Below are positions 1 to 11,700 of a stretch of 64,000 bases of DNA, piece after piece; the first letter of the stretch is position 1, and each line of letters starts with the position of its first letter. Below the pieces are notes generated by a model. The model ran no database searches, was not told the origin of the DNA, and saw only the letters and a program-made list of their open reading frames with translations. The stretch covers positions 18,489,001 through 18,553,000 of the forward strand of contig NC_046681.1 of the NCBI RefSeq assembly GCF_009870125.1, in the 5' to 3' direction. Made by a program: the position numbers and the translations under genes. The stretch is from Drosophila pseudoobscura (Eukaryota > Arthropoda > Insecta > Diptera > Drosophilidae).

Positions 1-1113
1 ACCTGGTTAATATTTGGGTCAGATAACTGGTACAAAGTCAGCGCATGACTAAAAGGCGCAACACAACCAGCACAGCACAGCAAAGCACATATTCTGTATA
101 TGGAAATGTACATGGTAGTACCTGAGGAAACTGCAATGCAATGCCATCCAATCGGTTGCATATTGCAAATGGATGGGATGGACCGACTGACTGTTCAACG
201 GATATGGAATTAGAAGGTCTCATGACCATCATTGTGTATGGAACTAAGCTCCACATCATGGTGCGGGAGTTTTCGGACGGACGGGCATATGACGCATGGC
301 GATAAGACATATGGAGGGGATACATTTGTACATATGTATGTATATACGAGTGTATATTTCTTGTGGTCTCTCTCTCTGAATGATAATAATAAGTGAATGG
401 GACACTCAGCACTTTGGGATAATACAAAAAGCAAATATATAATTGACCCGCATGTTGTTTACGAACACACACACACACGCACGGACGCACACAAAAAGTA
501 TATACAGTATATATGTATATACCATGAAAAAAGATTATTTTTTTGGGGGCCAATTGCTTACCGAATGCAATTTCTAGACACTGTGTCACGTATAATCACT
601 TTTCCCCCAGCTGTTTCCGCTTAATTTAAGGCTCAAGTTTTCGTCTTGGCTCTAATGTTGCATTTTTATGCGCGCGTGCGCTTTTTTAATTGGCATTTAA
701 TGTTTCCCTAATGTTTCCTCACTTGAAACCGTTGCTACGGCCCACAGTTTAAGGCATTCTCGTTTACTGTCTCTTTCACTTGATGCTCTTTTGAGTATTA
801 GCACAAACCAGCATCGCACTAGTCCGCCGTTCACTGTAAACCAAACACTTCAATTTAGTTTATATTTCCAAAAAAATGTACAATTTTGCTAGCTACTACA
901 ACTAAAATTTGGCTTTCTTCTTCTTTTTTTAGGTCTGGCCTAAAGATGGCAGTGCAAAATTTCTGGCGTCTATCGATGTATTCGATATGCATCCTTGGTA
1001 TCGAAAGCCCACGCCAGTACGTCAATACCCCATCGATATGCAGAAAAAGAACAACACAACAATCGCAAACACATGTTCAATATTATATTCCTATTCATTT
1101 GCTCGAGCGGGTG
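1..1113. other. Left-edge noncoding stretch
   Basis: I see no supportable gene here. There is a short (AC)n run at 464-478 and AT-rich DNA with several in-frame stops. Sequence around 970-1040 contains repeated ATCGAT/TCGATA cores, which resemble DRE sites and probably belong to the promoter of the DUF2452-like gene starting near 1114. The long minus-strand open frame over 38-589 depends on a GTG start and has no recognisable domain. Confidence 0.5.
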
Positions 1114-1853
1114 ATGAAAAGGGCTACCACAATGGATCAGTTGACATACACCACAGCAGTTAAAAAGGGTAAACAAAGCAATGAACAGTGAACAATAAAA
1201 TGTTCAAGCATTTCACATTTCTTTCAGCACAACTGGTGGAGAGAAATCCACAGTCTCTGTTAGATCCCTTGCGAGTTTCTATGCATGACCAGGAGGACAT
1301 CATTGCTTTGGCTCAACAAATCCAGAATGCGGACAAGCAACTCAAACACACCACTTGTCACAAACTTGGAGTAATAATGGATCAAGTAAGATTGTTTTGC
1401 AACTCAAATGAATATGAATTATATAAATTGTAATCCTAGATCAAGATGCTGCAAGCACAGGCCATGGAAATATTGAAAGAGTCCAATGTGAACCGTGACC
1501 TGCACAATGCCGCTTGCAACTTTACCAAAAAACCTGGACAAATCTATCATCTTTATCAAAGGGCATCAGGTCAAACCTATTTCAGCATGCTCTCGCCGGA
1601 AGTAAGTCTGCCAATCCATAATGCTTGTACAGCAGATTTAACCATACCAGTGATACACCTTCAGGAATGGAATCATTCGGTAGACCAGACGTACAAAGGT
1701 AGCTATAGACTCGAATTTGACTTAAGTTGGACACCGCTGGACAAGATAAAACAGCAAGACGAAAGGCTCAAATGGGCGGAGGAATGCATGGAGAAGGCAT
1801 TGGACAGTGGACGCTCGGCTATGGCTATTGACTTTAATATTAACAATGAATAA
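1114..1853 (+). CDS. DUF2452 / C1orf50-like protein
   Basis: Four exons: 1114-1168, 1228-1385, 1440-1601 and 1665-1853, all with GT/AG introns of 53-63 bp; phases agree and give 187 residues. The product matches the conserved DUF2452 family (human C1orf50). Family-typical stretches are visible: a middle segment reading DLHNAACNFTKKPGQIYHLY, then SGQTYFSMLSPEEW, then a C-terminal LEFDLSWTPLDKI. The function of the family is not known to me. An in-frame ATG at 1132 has a better start context (CACAATGG) and would give 181 residues, so the start is uncertain. An AATAAA signal at 1849-1854 overlaps the stop codon, so the 3' UTR must be very short. hook begins only 226 bp downstream on the same strand. 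Repeated ATCGAT cores upstream suggest a DRE-type housekeeping promoter. Confidence 0.8.
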
Positions 1854-1869
1854 AATAGTTTAATTTGAA

Positions 1870-1962
1870 TACATTTAAATATCGTATAAATCGATATCTA
1901 CAAATATCGCATATGATTGACAACTAGCTGCATCGATAGGGGCGTAAAAGTTATCGATAGGG
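1870..1962 (+). promoter_or_regulatory. DRE cluster at the hook promoter
   Basis: Several DREF-type elements lie between the DUF2452-like gene and hook: an AATCGATA near 1890, a CATCGATA near 1932 and a full palindromic TATCGATA at 1952-1959. DREs are typical of TATA-less housekeeping promoters in Drosophila. They sit about 120-190 bp upstream of the hook ATG, which is a usual distance. Assignment to hook rests on position only. Confidence 0.6.
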
Positions 1963-2079
1963 TTAGTACATCTCTATTTCTGTTTTGTTTTCACTGCAAC
2001 AGCTGTGGTTTTTGTGAAATTTTCTATATTTATTTTCGTTTGTTTTGTTCCGTTAGACGTTGACTCGAAGACACGTAAT

Positions 2080-4408
2080 ATGTCCGCTGCAAAGAACGAA
2101 ATGTATTACAGCCTGCTCGAGTGGTTTAAAACCCTCAATTTGAATGCGCCCCACGCAGATGCTGAATCACTGGCAGACGGTGTAGCCGTGGCCCAGGCGC
2201 TGAATCAATTCGCCCCCGAATCTTTCACAGACTCGTGGCTGGCGAAAATCAAAGCCAGTGCCGTGGGCATCAACTGGCGTTTGCGTATGAGTAATCTAAA
2301 GAAAGTCACACAATCGCTCTACGACTACTACAGCGAGGTCCTTAACTACACCCTCAGCGACTTTGTGAAGCCCGATGTGCAGCGCATTGCCGAGAAATGC
2401 GACCTGGTCGAGCTGGAGCGTTTGCTCCAGCTGGTCTTGGGCTGTGCGGTCAACTGTGCCAAAAAGCAATCGTACATAACCGAGATCATGTGCTTGGAAG
2501 AGGAGCTACAGGCGAATATCATGAGAGCACTCCAGGAGCTGGAGTCCTCTCGAAATGCCGCGGAGGGAGGTATCGTCACGTCACTTTCGCGCAGTTCCAT
2601 CAGTGGAATGCTGGATGGCAAGGTCCTGCAAGAAGAGCGCGATGCCATGGCCCAGAAATGTTTCGAAACCGAGAAGAAAATGCTGCTGCTGATCGACGAG
2701 AAGACAAACCTACAGCAGGAACTGCAGAGGGTTCAGAAGGAGTTTGCGCGTCTGGAGCACAGCTCCACAGTCATTGGCGATGATGGTGTTTCGTTGGGGC
2801 CCGTGCAAACGGGCTCTGTGCGCTACAACGAGCTGCGGCGACAGCTCGATCTGCTTAAAGAAGAGCTCTTGCAGTCGGAGGGTGCTCGCGAGGATTTGAA
2901 GCTGAAGGCCCAACAGCAGGAGACCGACCTGTTGCACATGCAAATGCGGATAGATGAACTTTTGGTAGGGATCAGTAAATTTAAGTACATCTTGAGTTTG
3001 TTGTAATTCTATTTCCCACAGAAAAGCACTGCTGAGGTGACAACTCTCAAGGATGAAGTAGACGTGCTGCGGGAATCGAATGACAAGCTGAAGATTTGCG
3101 AGGGACAGCTGGACACGTACAAAAAAAAGCTGGAGGACTACAATGACTTGAAAAAGCAGGTGAAAATCCTAGAGGAGCGCAGCGCGGACTATGTGCAGCA
3201 GAACGCCCAGTTCGAGGAGGATGCCAAGCGATATGCCAACACCAAGGGGCAGATAGAGCTGTTCAAGAAGGAGATCCAGGATCTGCACACCAAGCTGGAC
3301 AGCGAGAGCAGCAAGAATGTGAAGTTGGAGTTTGACAACAAGAATCTGGAGGGCAAGAATCTGGCCCTGCAGCGGGCCAAAGATAGCTTGCTAAAAGAAC
3401 GTGACAATCTTCGCGAGACCGTCGACGAGCTCAAGTGCGGGCATCTGTCTTCCAATTCGGGCCTCACTGGCACCGCAGTTTCCCGGGAGCTGCAACCCCC
3501 AGCCACAGTGGAGAAGATGCAGCGCCTCGAGGCGGAAAACAAAGCTTTGCGCGAAGGGCAGGGCGGTCAAACGGCTTTGGCGGTGAGTTTTAGAAGATCC
3601 TGTAACGCTTTCTCTATACATTTCATTATTTTGCAATGCAGCAACTTCTGGATGATGCCAACAAACGCTGCGAGAATCTACGCGAGCAGCTAAAGTCGGC
3701 CAATGAGCGCATACTCTCCCTGTCCCATGCCTCCCAGAGCGACGATCCCATACTGAAAGAGTAACTAAACATTCAATATTCCATTAAATATGTGAAACAA
3801 ACATTTCTTTGGATTGCAGAAGCGAATTTGGCAAGCAAATCAAACAGCTGATGGAGCTCAATGAACAAAAGAGTGAGACTTCTAGAAGTACTTAATAAAC
3901 AGGGAATCAACTTTAGTTTAAACTTTCTTGCAGCCCTTCAATTGGAGGAGTCGGTGACGCAGAGCTCCTCGCTGCAATGCAAGGTCACGCAGCTGGAAAC
4001 TAATCTGACTGCTCGCGAGCAGGAAGTAATGGCCTACGATGCGAAATACCGAAAATGTTTGGAAAAGGCCAAGGAGGTTATCAAGAGCTTCGATCCGCGT
4101 ATAGCCAGTGGTATTTATAGCCTCAAAAATACCTAAGAAAATGCATTAAAACATTCATTTAATTTGCAGCAATCGATGCAAGTGCCTTGGAGAAGTATTT
4201 CGATGTCGTTGAGGAGGAGCCAAAGCCAAAAATGAGCGTTATGGAAGAGCAATTGATGACCTCGGCCTTCTACCGATTGGGTGTCAATGCCCAGCGCGAT
4301 GCTGTTGATTCTAAATTGGCAATATTAATGGGCTCGGGACAGACATTTCTGGCACGCCAGCGACAGTCGGCGCCGCGCAAGTCACTGAGTGCAATGAAAT
4401 CGAAGTAG
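2080..4408 (+). CDS. hk: Hook protein (dynein/endosome adaptor)
   Basis: Six exons: 2080-2964, 3022-3582, 3642-3760, 3820-3872, 3934-4110 and 4170-4408; all phases join and give 677 residues, the usual length for fly Hook. Residues 1-155 form the N-terminal Hook (calponin-homology-like) domain, starting [19 protein letters not shown]. Then comes a long central coiled coil from about 165 to 600, rich in heptads, and a conserved C-terminal cargo-binding region ending in basic residues. Family knowledge: Hook proteins link endosomal cargo to dynein-dynactin, and fly hook is needed for endocytic trafficking and normal bristle shape. I chose ATG 2080 because it begins the conserved N-terminus; the frame is open upstream but only to a GTG. 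AATAAA at 4593-4598 probably ends the transcript. In D. melanogaster hook maps to 37B, like the next genes. Confidence 0.95.
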
Positions 4409-5096
4409 GGGGCTGCATGAATTCTAGCACGAGCATTCGATTCGGTTGGATTAAGTTAAGGACATATTTCATCGCTAGGGGTTTGTTTGAACATTTATAT
4501 AAATAATATATATATATAACGCAAGTATTTATTCGATATCCGCATGGATCTGATCTGATCTGATCGTATAGTATTTTTGTAGGAAATACGTTAATAAAGT
4601 TACAAAGAAAGACAATTATCCAAATTAAGCAAACGACGTGTTTTGAATCAACCGCCAAAAAAGTTCTGCAAGAATTCGATCTGGCAGTGCCGTCCTTGGA
4701 ACGATCACCAGCATTCAAAAAACCACCATTATTGTTTTTGTAAATATCTTAGTTTTAGTATAGAATTAAATACATTTAACGCATAGTTCAGGGCAAAAAA
4801 CATACATATTCATAGGTAAATCATATGGTCGCCTCTCCATGTTCTCTCGATCCATATAAATCTATCCAAAGAATCTCTTCCTTGGGCATTGGCACACGTA
4901 AAAAATGCAATTCAGAAAAGGAGTTTCATAGACGAGCAGTTATAACAATAGGTTTCTGATCCAGCCATCCATTCTTTTTGCGTTTGGGGGGCGGTCCGCC
5001 GGTTGCCGGCGACACCATTTACCATCACCATATAAGCAACAAACTTGTGCAGTCTACATACATACTTGGTACATAAAATCTAGCTTCCTCTTCCAT
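4409..5096. other. hook / Sidpn convergent 3' region
   Basis: This noncoding stretch holds the hook 3' UTR, with AATAAA at 4593-4598, and the 3' UTR of the converging bHLH-Orange gene. A TATATATATA run lies at about 4508-4518. I see no other gene. Confidence 0.6.
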
Positions 5097-6613
5097 TCAC
5101 CATGGCCGCCACATGCTCTCATCCTGGCCAGGACCGGGCTGTCCGGCCGCTCCTGCCTGCGCCATATAGTGGTACTCCTCCTCCTGACGCTGCCTCAGCG
5201 CCTGGCGCGCTGCACTGCTCGTCTGCGGCCGCGGACTGGCCTCCAATGCCTCGTTCTCATTTGAGCCGATGCCACTCTCTGATCGCGGCGATGACTGCTG
5301 CGTTGCAGGCATCGACTTAAGCTCCGACACGGAGACTCCAGAGCTAACCGAAGCGGCCACTGAGGAGGGCCGTTCTGCAGCGACTGTCATGGCCGAAACG
5401 GTGGCTCCCGCGGAAGCGGCCACTGCCATGCTGTTGGCATACGCAGCCGCAGCGGCGGCAGCCACATGAGCCGCCTCCAGTCCGCCGGGAAAGTTGGGAC
5501 TCAGTTTGCCCGCCAAATGCGGCTGGACACGCTGCAGCTCGATCAGGCGCTCAAAGTCCGTGCGCGTGGCAATCGGATCGACCAGGGGCTGGGCACTGAG
5601 GCCCAGAGCCGCCGCCAGTTGCACGTAGTGGGGAGGGAGGACGAGCACACCGTTGGCGCTGTCGGGCTGCTGGATCTGCTGGGCCTGCTTTAGCTGCTGC
5701 TTGTACTGCTCGAGGACATTGGCACATACTTTACTACGATCGTCTTCGTAGCTCAGCTCCGAGACGACGCTGCTGGTCGCTACTCCAGGGTCCACCTGCG
5801 ATTGGATCTGTGGGGGAATCTGTGGAATCTGCTGGCCACGATTGTTGTTCTCGTCCTGTGGCGCTGTCGTCGTGGCCTGCATGAGTCGCTGATCGGCCCC
5901 CAGCTTTAGGCCCTTGCTGTAGTCGAGGGGATTCGAGTCCTGGCTGCTGTAGTCCAGCGAATGCTCGTCCGGCTGCGACTTCTTCGAGTTGTTTAGATCG
6001 AAGCAGCTACTGCTGCTCGGACTCTCCACAAAATTGGCCGTCGAATGGGGACATATTTCAACATCGATCTCCGCTATGCACTGATCCAGGTGCCGCAGCA
6101 AGCGCGCCTTGGAACCTGGCTCCCCCAACGTTGGCATGCTGCCCATTGGCGGGGGCTCTGGCGTGGCCAAATAACGAGCCACCTCTCGAGCACAGTCCGT
6201 GTATCCCGCTCGATACTTGTTGACAGCTGCAGGGATAGAAAATTCATTCAATAAGCTACGTGTTACATGAGTGAATGGCATCATGCCGAAACACTCACAA
6301 GGATCATCGAGGTTGCGATGCCTCTGGAAGTGTCGCACTGTCAGCTCTAGGATGTCCGCCTTCTCCAGCTTCGTGTGCTTGGCCTGGCCCTCGCCGTTCT
6401 TCGCACTCTGATTCTTTGTGGACTCGAGAATGAGGGCCTTCAGGATGGCCAGGCTCTGGTTGATTCGCGCCCTTCGTCGCTTCTCCATGAGTGGTTTATT
6501 TGTACGCTTGCTGATGTCCTGCGAGGAGGTTACATTCTGCGTGGAGCTCACCAGCCCAATGGACTTTATGCCGCTGCCATTGGCGGTCGAGCCGGCGGCG
6601 GTGAATCCGATGC
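5097..6613 (-). CDS. Sidpn: bHLH-Orange repressor, similar to deadpan (5' exon missing)
   Basis: This is a Hairy/E(spl)-class transcriptional repressor. Coding exons found are 6613-6299 and 6226-5097, giving 480 residues after the missing start. The basic region contains the family's diagnostic proline ([16 protein letters not shown]), followed by the helix-loop-helix, an Orange domain ([17 protein letters not shown]) and the C-terminal Groucho-binding WRPW, which directly precedes the stop. Long Gln-, Ala- and Ser-rich linkers lie between. The upstream exon edge is a clear acceptor (TTTTCCAG at 6621-6614) and no in-frame ATG follows it before the bHLH, so a 5' coding exon must exist further upstream on the minus strand; I could not identify it. 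The symbol is given because the domain architecture and the 37B neighbours (hook, robl37BC) match D. melanogaster Sidpn (CG10446). The 72-nt intron is divisible by three and open in frame. Confidence 0.85.
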
Positions 6614-8346
6614 CTGGAAAACAAAAAGAAAACGAAAGCCAATGATTAGGTGGGGAGTTCTAGTCATGACATAGACCAGGCAATGGATTTACTTTGAACA
6701 TATCGGAAATTTTTTTTTCTTGGTGAAGGCCGTTTAATCTGGAGAACGACCCCCGAAACGGAGTGCATAATAGTGCTAATACGGCTCTACCATTTCTCAT
6801 TTCTTTAAGGATCGTTCTCTAAAGAATTTGTAATGGAATAGATCCACTTTAAAATAGGGAAGTATAAACTTTGTAAACTTCAATTGGACTAGACTATCAG
6901 ACTTTTGGGGGTATTAAGAGTCTGTTTCCTGTTCAATGGTCATTGAAAAGAGATTGAAAATAGTTTTGAAACTTGAATTTTCATTAAATCTTTCTTTTTT
7001 CTAGGGGTATAAGTCCAGAACTTCATTTTCTTTCTAGTTTAGCCGAGAACTACGAAGATACCCATTGAAAATCTTGATAAATATTTAACGTATACCTAAT
7101 ATAATCCAATCACATTTTGCAAACCAAAATAGGGTCAAAACTTCAGATTATAACAATATTCTGCATCTATTTTTTTGGCATCAAAACGGAAAATCGAAAA
7201 ACAGAATCAGCTCTTCAAACATAAGCCAGGAAGCTCCAGGTGTTAAGGCGTCTACAGGTGTTTATTTCTGTGAAACGCACTGTATTTTCCGTTGGATGAA
7301 TTATTTGGCAAATGCATTGCATATCTTTGGAACAAATAAATGTGAATTGTTTTGGAATAAAGCTGAATATTGGCTATATTTTCGGATGTTTTTAAAAGAA
7401 TGATAAGCTAATAAAGTTCTTGAAATCATAAAATAAACTATAATGGTAGAACCCCTGGATGTTCTAAGGGAACAAAAGGGAACAAAATTCTTATTCTTGA
7501 TTGAATATTCTTAGATAAGAGGCCTTGAAATAAAACGTTTATCCGTGATTAAAGGATAATCGTTTACTTTAAATAAAATATCCATAAAATAAGTTATTGA
7601 AGAAAGGGATCTTGAAGCGTTTAAACTATTTTATAAGGTCTTTCTTTTCTCTTTTTTGAAGTATTATTATTTTAAAATCCGCTTTCAAAGTCCTCCTTTG
7701 CTCAAAGATCCTTTAAAAGTGTGTGTTTACCAGTTGCCGATTTATTTTTCGAATAATCCTTATCACGTTTTGCTGTCATTTTCTCATTTTTACGGAATTC
7801 ACATGAATTCTTCTTTGCGCCAGAGATTAGTTTTCAGAGAGGTTTTCACTATAAATTTTCCTTTCAGTAAAATCCGTTTTTCCTTGGAAATTTTCAAGAA
7901 TATTTCTCGTCGGATTGCACGCCACAGACAGAAATGTTACGTCTTTTGGGGTTCCGTTCCGCTTGTGATTTCTTCCGAGGAATTTCCGTATGCCAAAGGA
8001 AGCAGACGACGTCCGTATGGGTCGACGGTTCACGGCTAACTGACGGTAAAAGCAAAGCCAAAGCGTAGCTGCGAATTTTTCAACGTTTTTCAACTGTTTG
8101 CCGCCGGTTGGCTCTTTCCGCTGTCGCGTGCGCTCCGTTTGTGCAAAATTTCCCGACTGAATGGTGCTGCTGCTGGTTCTGCTGCTTGCTACTCGGTGTG
8201 GTAGCAGTGGCAGTGGCAGTGGCACGAGCCGTCGGCCACGAGGCACAAAGTTTGCCAGCCGTCATCGTGTGGCGCAGCAACCAAAGCAGATTGGAGTCAA
8301 CCGACAATAAAAGCAACAGCAACAGCAACGACTGGCTGCCTGCCCG

Positions 8347-8372
8347 CCTGCCTGCCTGCCTGCCTGCCTGCC
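8347..8372 (+). repeat. (CCTG)n microsatellite
   Basis: CCTG units run tandemly, with one C-rich interruption just downstream, and lead into CCTGCTGCCTG variants. Confidence 0.8.
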
Positions 8373-8476
8373 GCCTGCTGCCTGCCACGTTAATGGTGGT
8401 TGTGGTAATGGTTGCCACACAACACACAGACACACACACTGGGACACACAGACAGGGGGACACAGAGCTTAACGAC

Positions 8477-8477
<1 letters not shown>

Positions 8478-8510
<33 letters not shown>
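8478..8510 (+). repeat. (CAG)11 microsatellite
   Basis: Eleven perfect CAG units are followed by TGG and four more CAG-like units. In the plus frame this reads as polyglutamine, but no gene context supports translation. Confidence 0.9.
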
Positions 8511-8511
<1 letters not shown>

Positions 8512-8639
8512 GGCAGCAGCAGAGGCATGTTGCCAGTGGGCGGGCGTTGGCTGCGGCAAATGTCAGGCAGCGCAAGCGACAGGCCGACGTGCCGCCACGC
8601 CGGACAGACGGACGGCGTGACCATGTCTGGCTTTAGCGC

Positions 8640-8745
8640 GCACACAAAAGTTCACACAGACACACACAGATGCAGATACAGACACTCTCACACAGATACC
8701 GAGCCCACACACAGATACCCCCCACACACAGGCATACAAATCAAT
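8640..8745 (+). repeat. CACACAGA-rich imperfect repeat
   Basis: About 100 bp of imperfect ACACAGA/CACAGATAC units form a degenerate microsatellite. A related ACAC-rich patch lies at 8417-8462. Confidence 0.7.
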
Positions 8746-11700
8746 TCGTTTAGGCGCAAATAGGAAGCATCCAAGCAGACATTTTGAAGGGGGAGTCGCA
8801 GAATCGACGAGTGGAATGTAATGGATCTCTGGTGGGATAAACATATGTAGGTGGATCTTTAGATCTAGCTCTGGGGTGGGCCGATTCTTGGGTCTTAACT
8901 TGTGAGCTCAGGCGCCAACTGGTGGGTATTTTGTTATTGGTTTCTCCGTTCCAAAAGCGATTACCAGCTGCGGGTTGTATTTTGTTTTTGGATTCTCGGG
9001 CATACCTTTTCTGTACTTTTCCGAAGGAAATACGATCAGTTGGGAGCAAGGAGGTTGAGGTGCAATAGATTATTGAGGCTTAGCCGAGAGGAATATTCCT
9101 AGAAACTTGCACTTTCTTAATGTGGAGGATCGCACTAAGAATGGATTGCGGGGGACTTCAAATTCTGATCAGGAAAGATCGAGCTTTGGCCACAATCGAT
9201 CTAGGATTTCTAAAATCAGAGTTTTATTCACACCTTCTACCCATTATATTTACCCCAGAATTCAACTTTCCCCTCGAGAATTTTGTTCATTGGGTGGACA
9301 CTGCGTCACAGCGCTCTGTCAGCAGTCGGGTTAGTCTTAGTTGTGGCCTGCGGGTGGCGACGCAGCAGAACCTCTGAATGTTGCGGGGTCGCCAGGGTCA
9401 GTGGGGGGTAGCAGGGGGTGGCTGATGGGCTGCTATGGGTGGCGGGGAGTCGCTGACTTTGCCATTCGGCTGCCCGCATCGAAATCATAACACCAACGAG
9501 GCGAAACTTCTGCGCCGCAGCCAGCAGCAGCAGTCGTGGCAAATAATAAGCCAGGCAGCAGGCGACAGAACTGGCTGTGGGGCAGGAGCTGGAGCAGGAG
9601 CAGGAGACGCGTGCAGGACCGGATGGACGTGCCATGGCCATAGGAGAACCGGATGGGATGTGGGGGCAGCAGCCAGACGAAGACAACTGTGACACAGCGG
9701 GTAGGGCAGGGCAGGGCAGTGGCAGTGGCAGGGACTATTAGATAAATACGTTGGCAGGAAAGCACCGATGGCAGGAGGGGTGCGGTGGGGTAACAAGGTT
9801 GATGGCAACAAATTGCAGTGGATGGTGCCGTGCCGCACACATCAGACGAAGCTTAACAAGGTGCGCAACGCGTTCCGACAACAAGTGCCCCCAAAACTGT
9901 ATGCTATGCAAACTTTCCATTTGCTCTTCTCGCTGCTGGTGCTGGTGGTGCTGCTACTGCTGCAGTGGCTCTGCCGTTTGCGGGGGAATTATTCAAATCC
10001 CAAGCAAATCTCAGTCCAAAGCCAATCGAATTTGTATAAAGCATAATGCATCAGGCGGTGGCAAGGATAAGCCAAAAGACTAAGCCGTAACATCTATCAC
10101 TTGGGCAGAGGTGACAGCCCGCATATGCCCATACGAGAATGTTCATGGGGTAACATATTGTACCCACAGGGGGGTCCTTCAAATGGTGTCTGCAGATAAC
10201 CAAACCAAAGGAAGAGCTGCTGAATTCCTTCATTTTCTTATCCAGATAAACCACACGAAAGTAGCATTGAGTTTATGGCTTCTATGGGTCCCATTGCCCA
10301 GAGATTTATTCCTTGATAACGGACGACAGGCAGACGCACAGGCGAAAACTGCTACGCCGAGATTCGAAACCGGAAGTAGGCCCTCGAGAAAGTAAAAACA
10401 ACATACATGTCGTGTGCTTGAGGAGATACATTGATGCTCAACTCGAGTCTCGCTGATAAGGATTGTTTTTGTGATATGTGGAAGATTACCTGGGACTTTC
10501 AGACACTTATTCCCACTGAACAAGAGGACATATCGACAGAAAGAACCACGGAGATCTACTAATCATGTATTCTCGATAACGAATGCAAATCATATATTCA
10601 TTTTATGGGCTCCCAGAGATGTCTCGTTAAAGCATCTATTAGAGACTTTACCCACTCTATTTTTGGCCACAGGCATATTTAATAAAATAGCAAACCCCTC
10701 ATGGAACAGCCACCTCCTCTCCCAACGGTGCGAGAACCTCGTCTGAGAATTCTTCGAGGCGTAATGAGCAATTAGCATCCACACACCATGTGTCCGAGTG
10801 CACGGCGTTTCGTTAGGGACTGGGCATTGGGGATTGGGGAATCGGAGCCTCCTCCTCCGCCTCCAATGATGGTCACACGGATCCGCGTAAGTGCGAGCCG
10901 CTTGGGTCGTTGGCTCTTTTTTTATGCGGCTTAGCCAGGTGTAATCATAGTCGAGCGTACACCCAGACAGAAACACAGAGAGCTACGCATTCACCCACAG
11001 TTGCACGTGGCATGTGGCAGGAGGCAGGTGGCAGGAGGCAGGAAGAGAGTAGGAGTCAGAGCACCCCCAATCCACTTGGCGCATGTTGCCAGCCAGCCAG
11101 CGCGTTTGCCAGCTGCCGTCGCCGTCAGCCAAATTACTGAACTGAACGATGACTTGAATGCGGACGGGGGTCACAGGGGGGTGGCCTGTAGCCTGTGTGG
11201 CATGCGGCATGGGTTGGGGGCAGTCATGTGGTGCTGGCACACACATAAATCGTTTATAGCCACACCGAGACCCGAGATCGAGGCCGGGGCAGAAGGCAGG
11301 CCAGGCCGCCAGCGCCATCATCGTCATGACCGTCATCGTCGCCGTCCTCGTTGTTGTCGGCGCTAAAAGCTCTGCCACGTCCATGACTCTGACTGGGTCT
11401 GCAGTCTCCTGCCACACCGCCTGCGACTGCTACTGCTACTGCTTCTGCCACACATCTCTGGCCTGGGCTATGGCTACGGTTCTGCTAAGCCCCCGAACCC
11501 GAACCCAAACACCAACACCAACAATGCTGCCAATGTTTCTGGTCGACTTGACAGGCCCCACTGGCTGCCACTCCAGAGCAGTCCACACTGTATGCCATGC
11601 CACCCGCCACCCCCCAGGCCAGAGAAGAGGAGGCAGTAGCACTGGCAGTGGCAGTGGCAGTAGCCCTGTAACAGCCGGCAACATGCAACCTTTTGGCCAG

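Noticed and set aside
2005-2079. N-terminal extension of hook with a hydrophobic stretch
   Set aside because: It starts with GTG, and the conserved Hook N-terminus begins at ATG 2080.
8080-8636. Overlapping frames encoding polyglutamine, polyalanine and Cys-rich proteins on both strands
   Set aside because: They are products of a CAG microsatellite read in several frames, with no domain or splice context.
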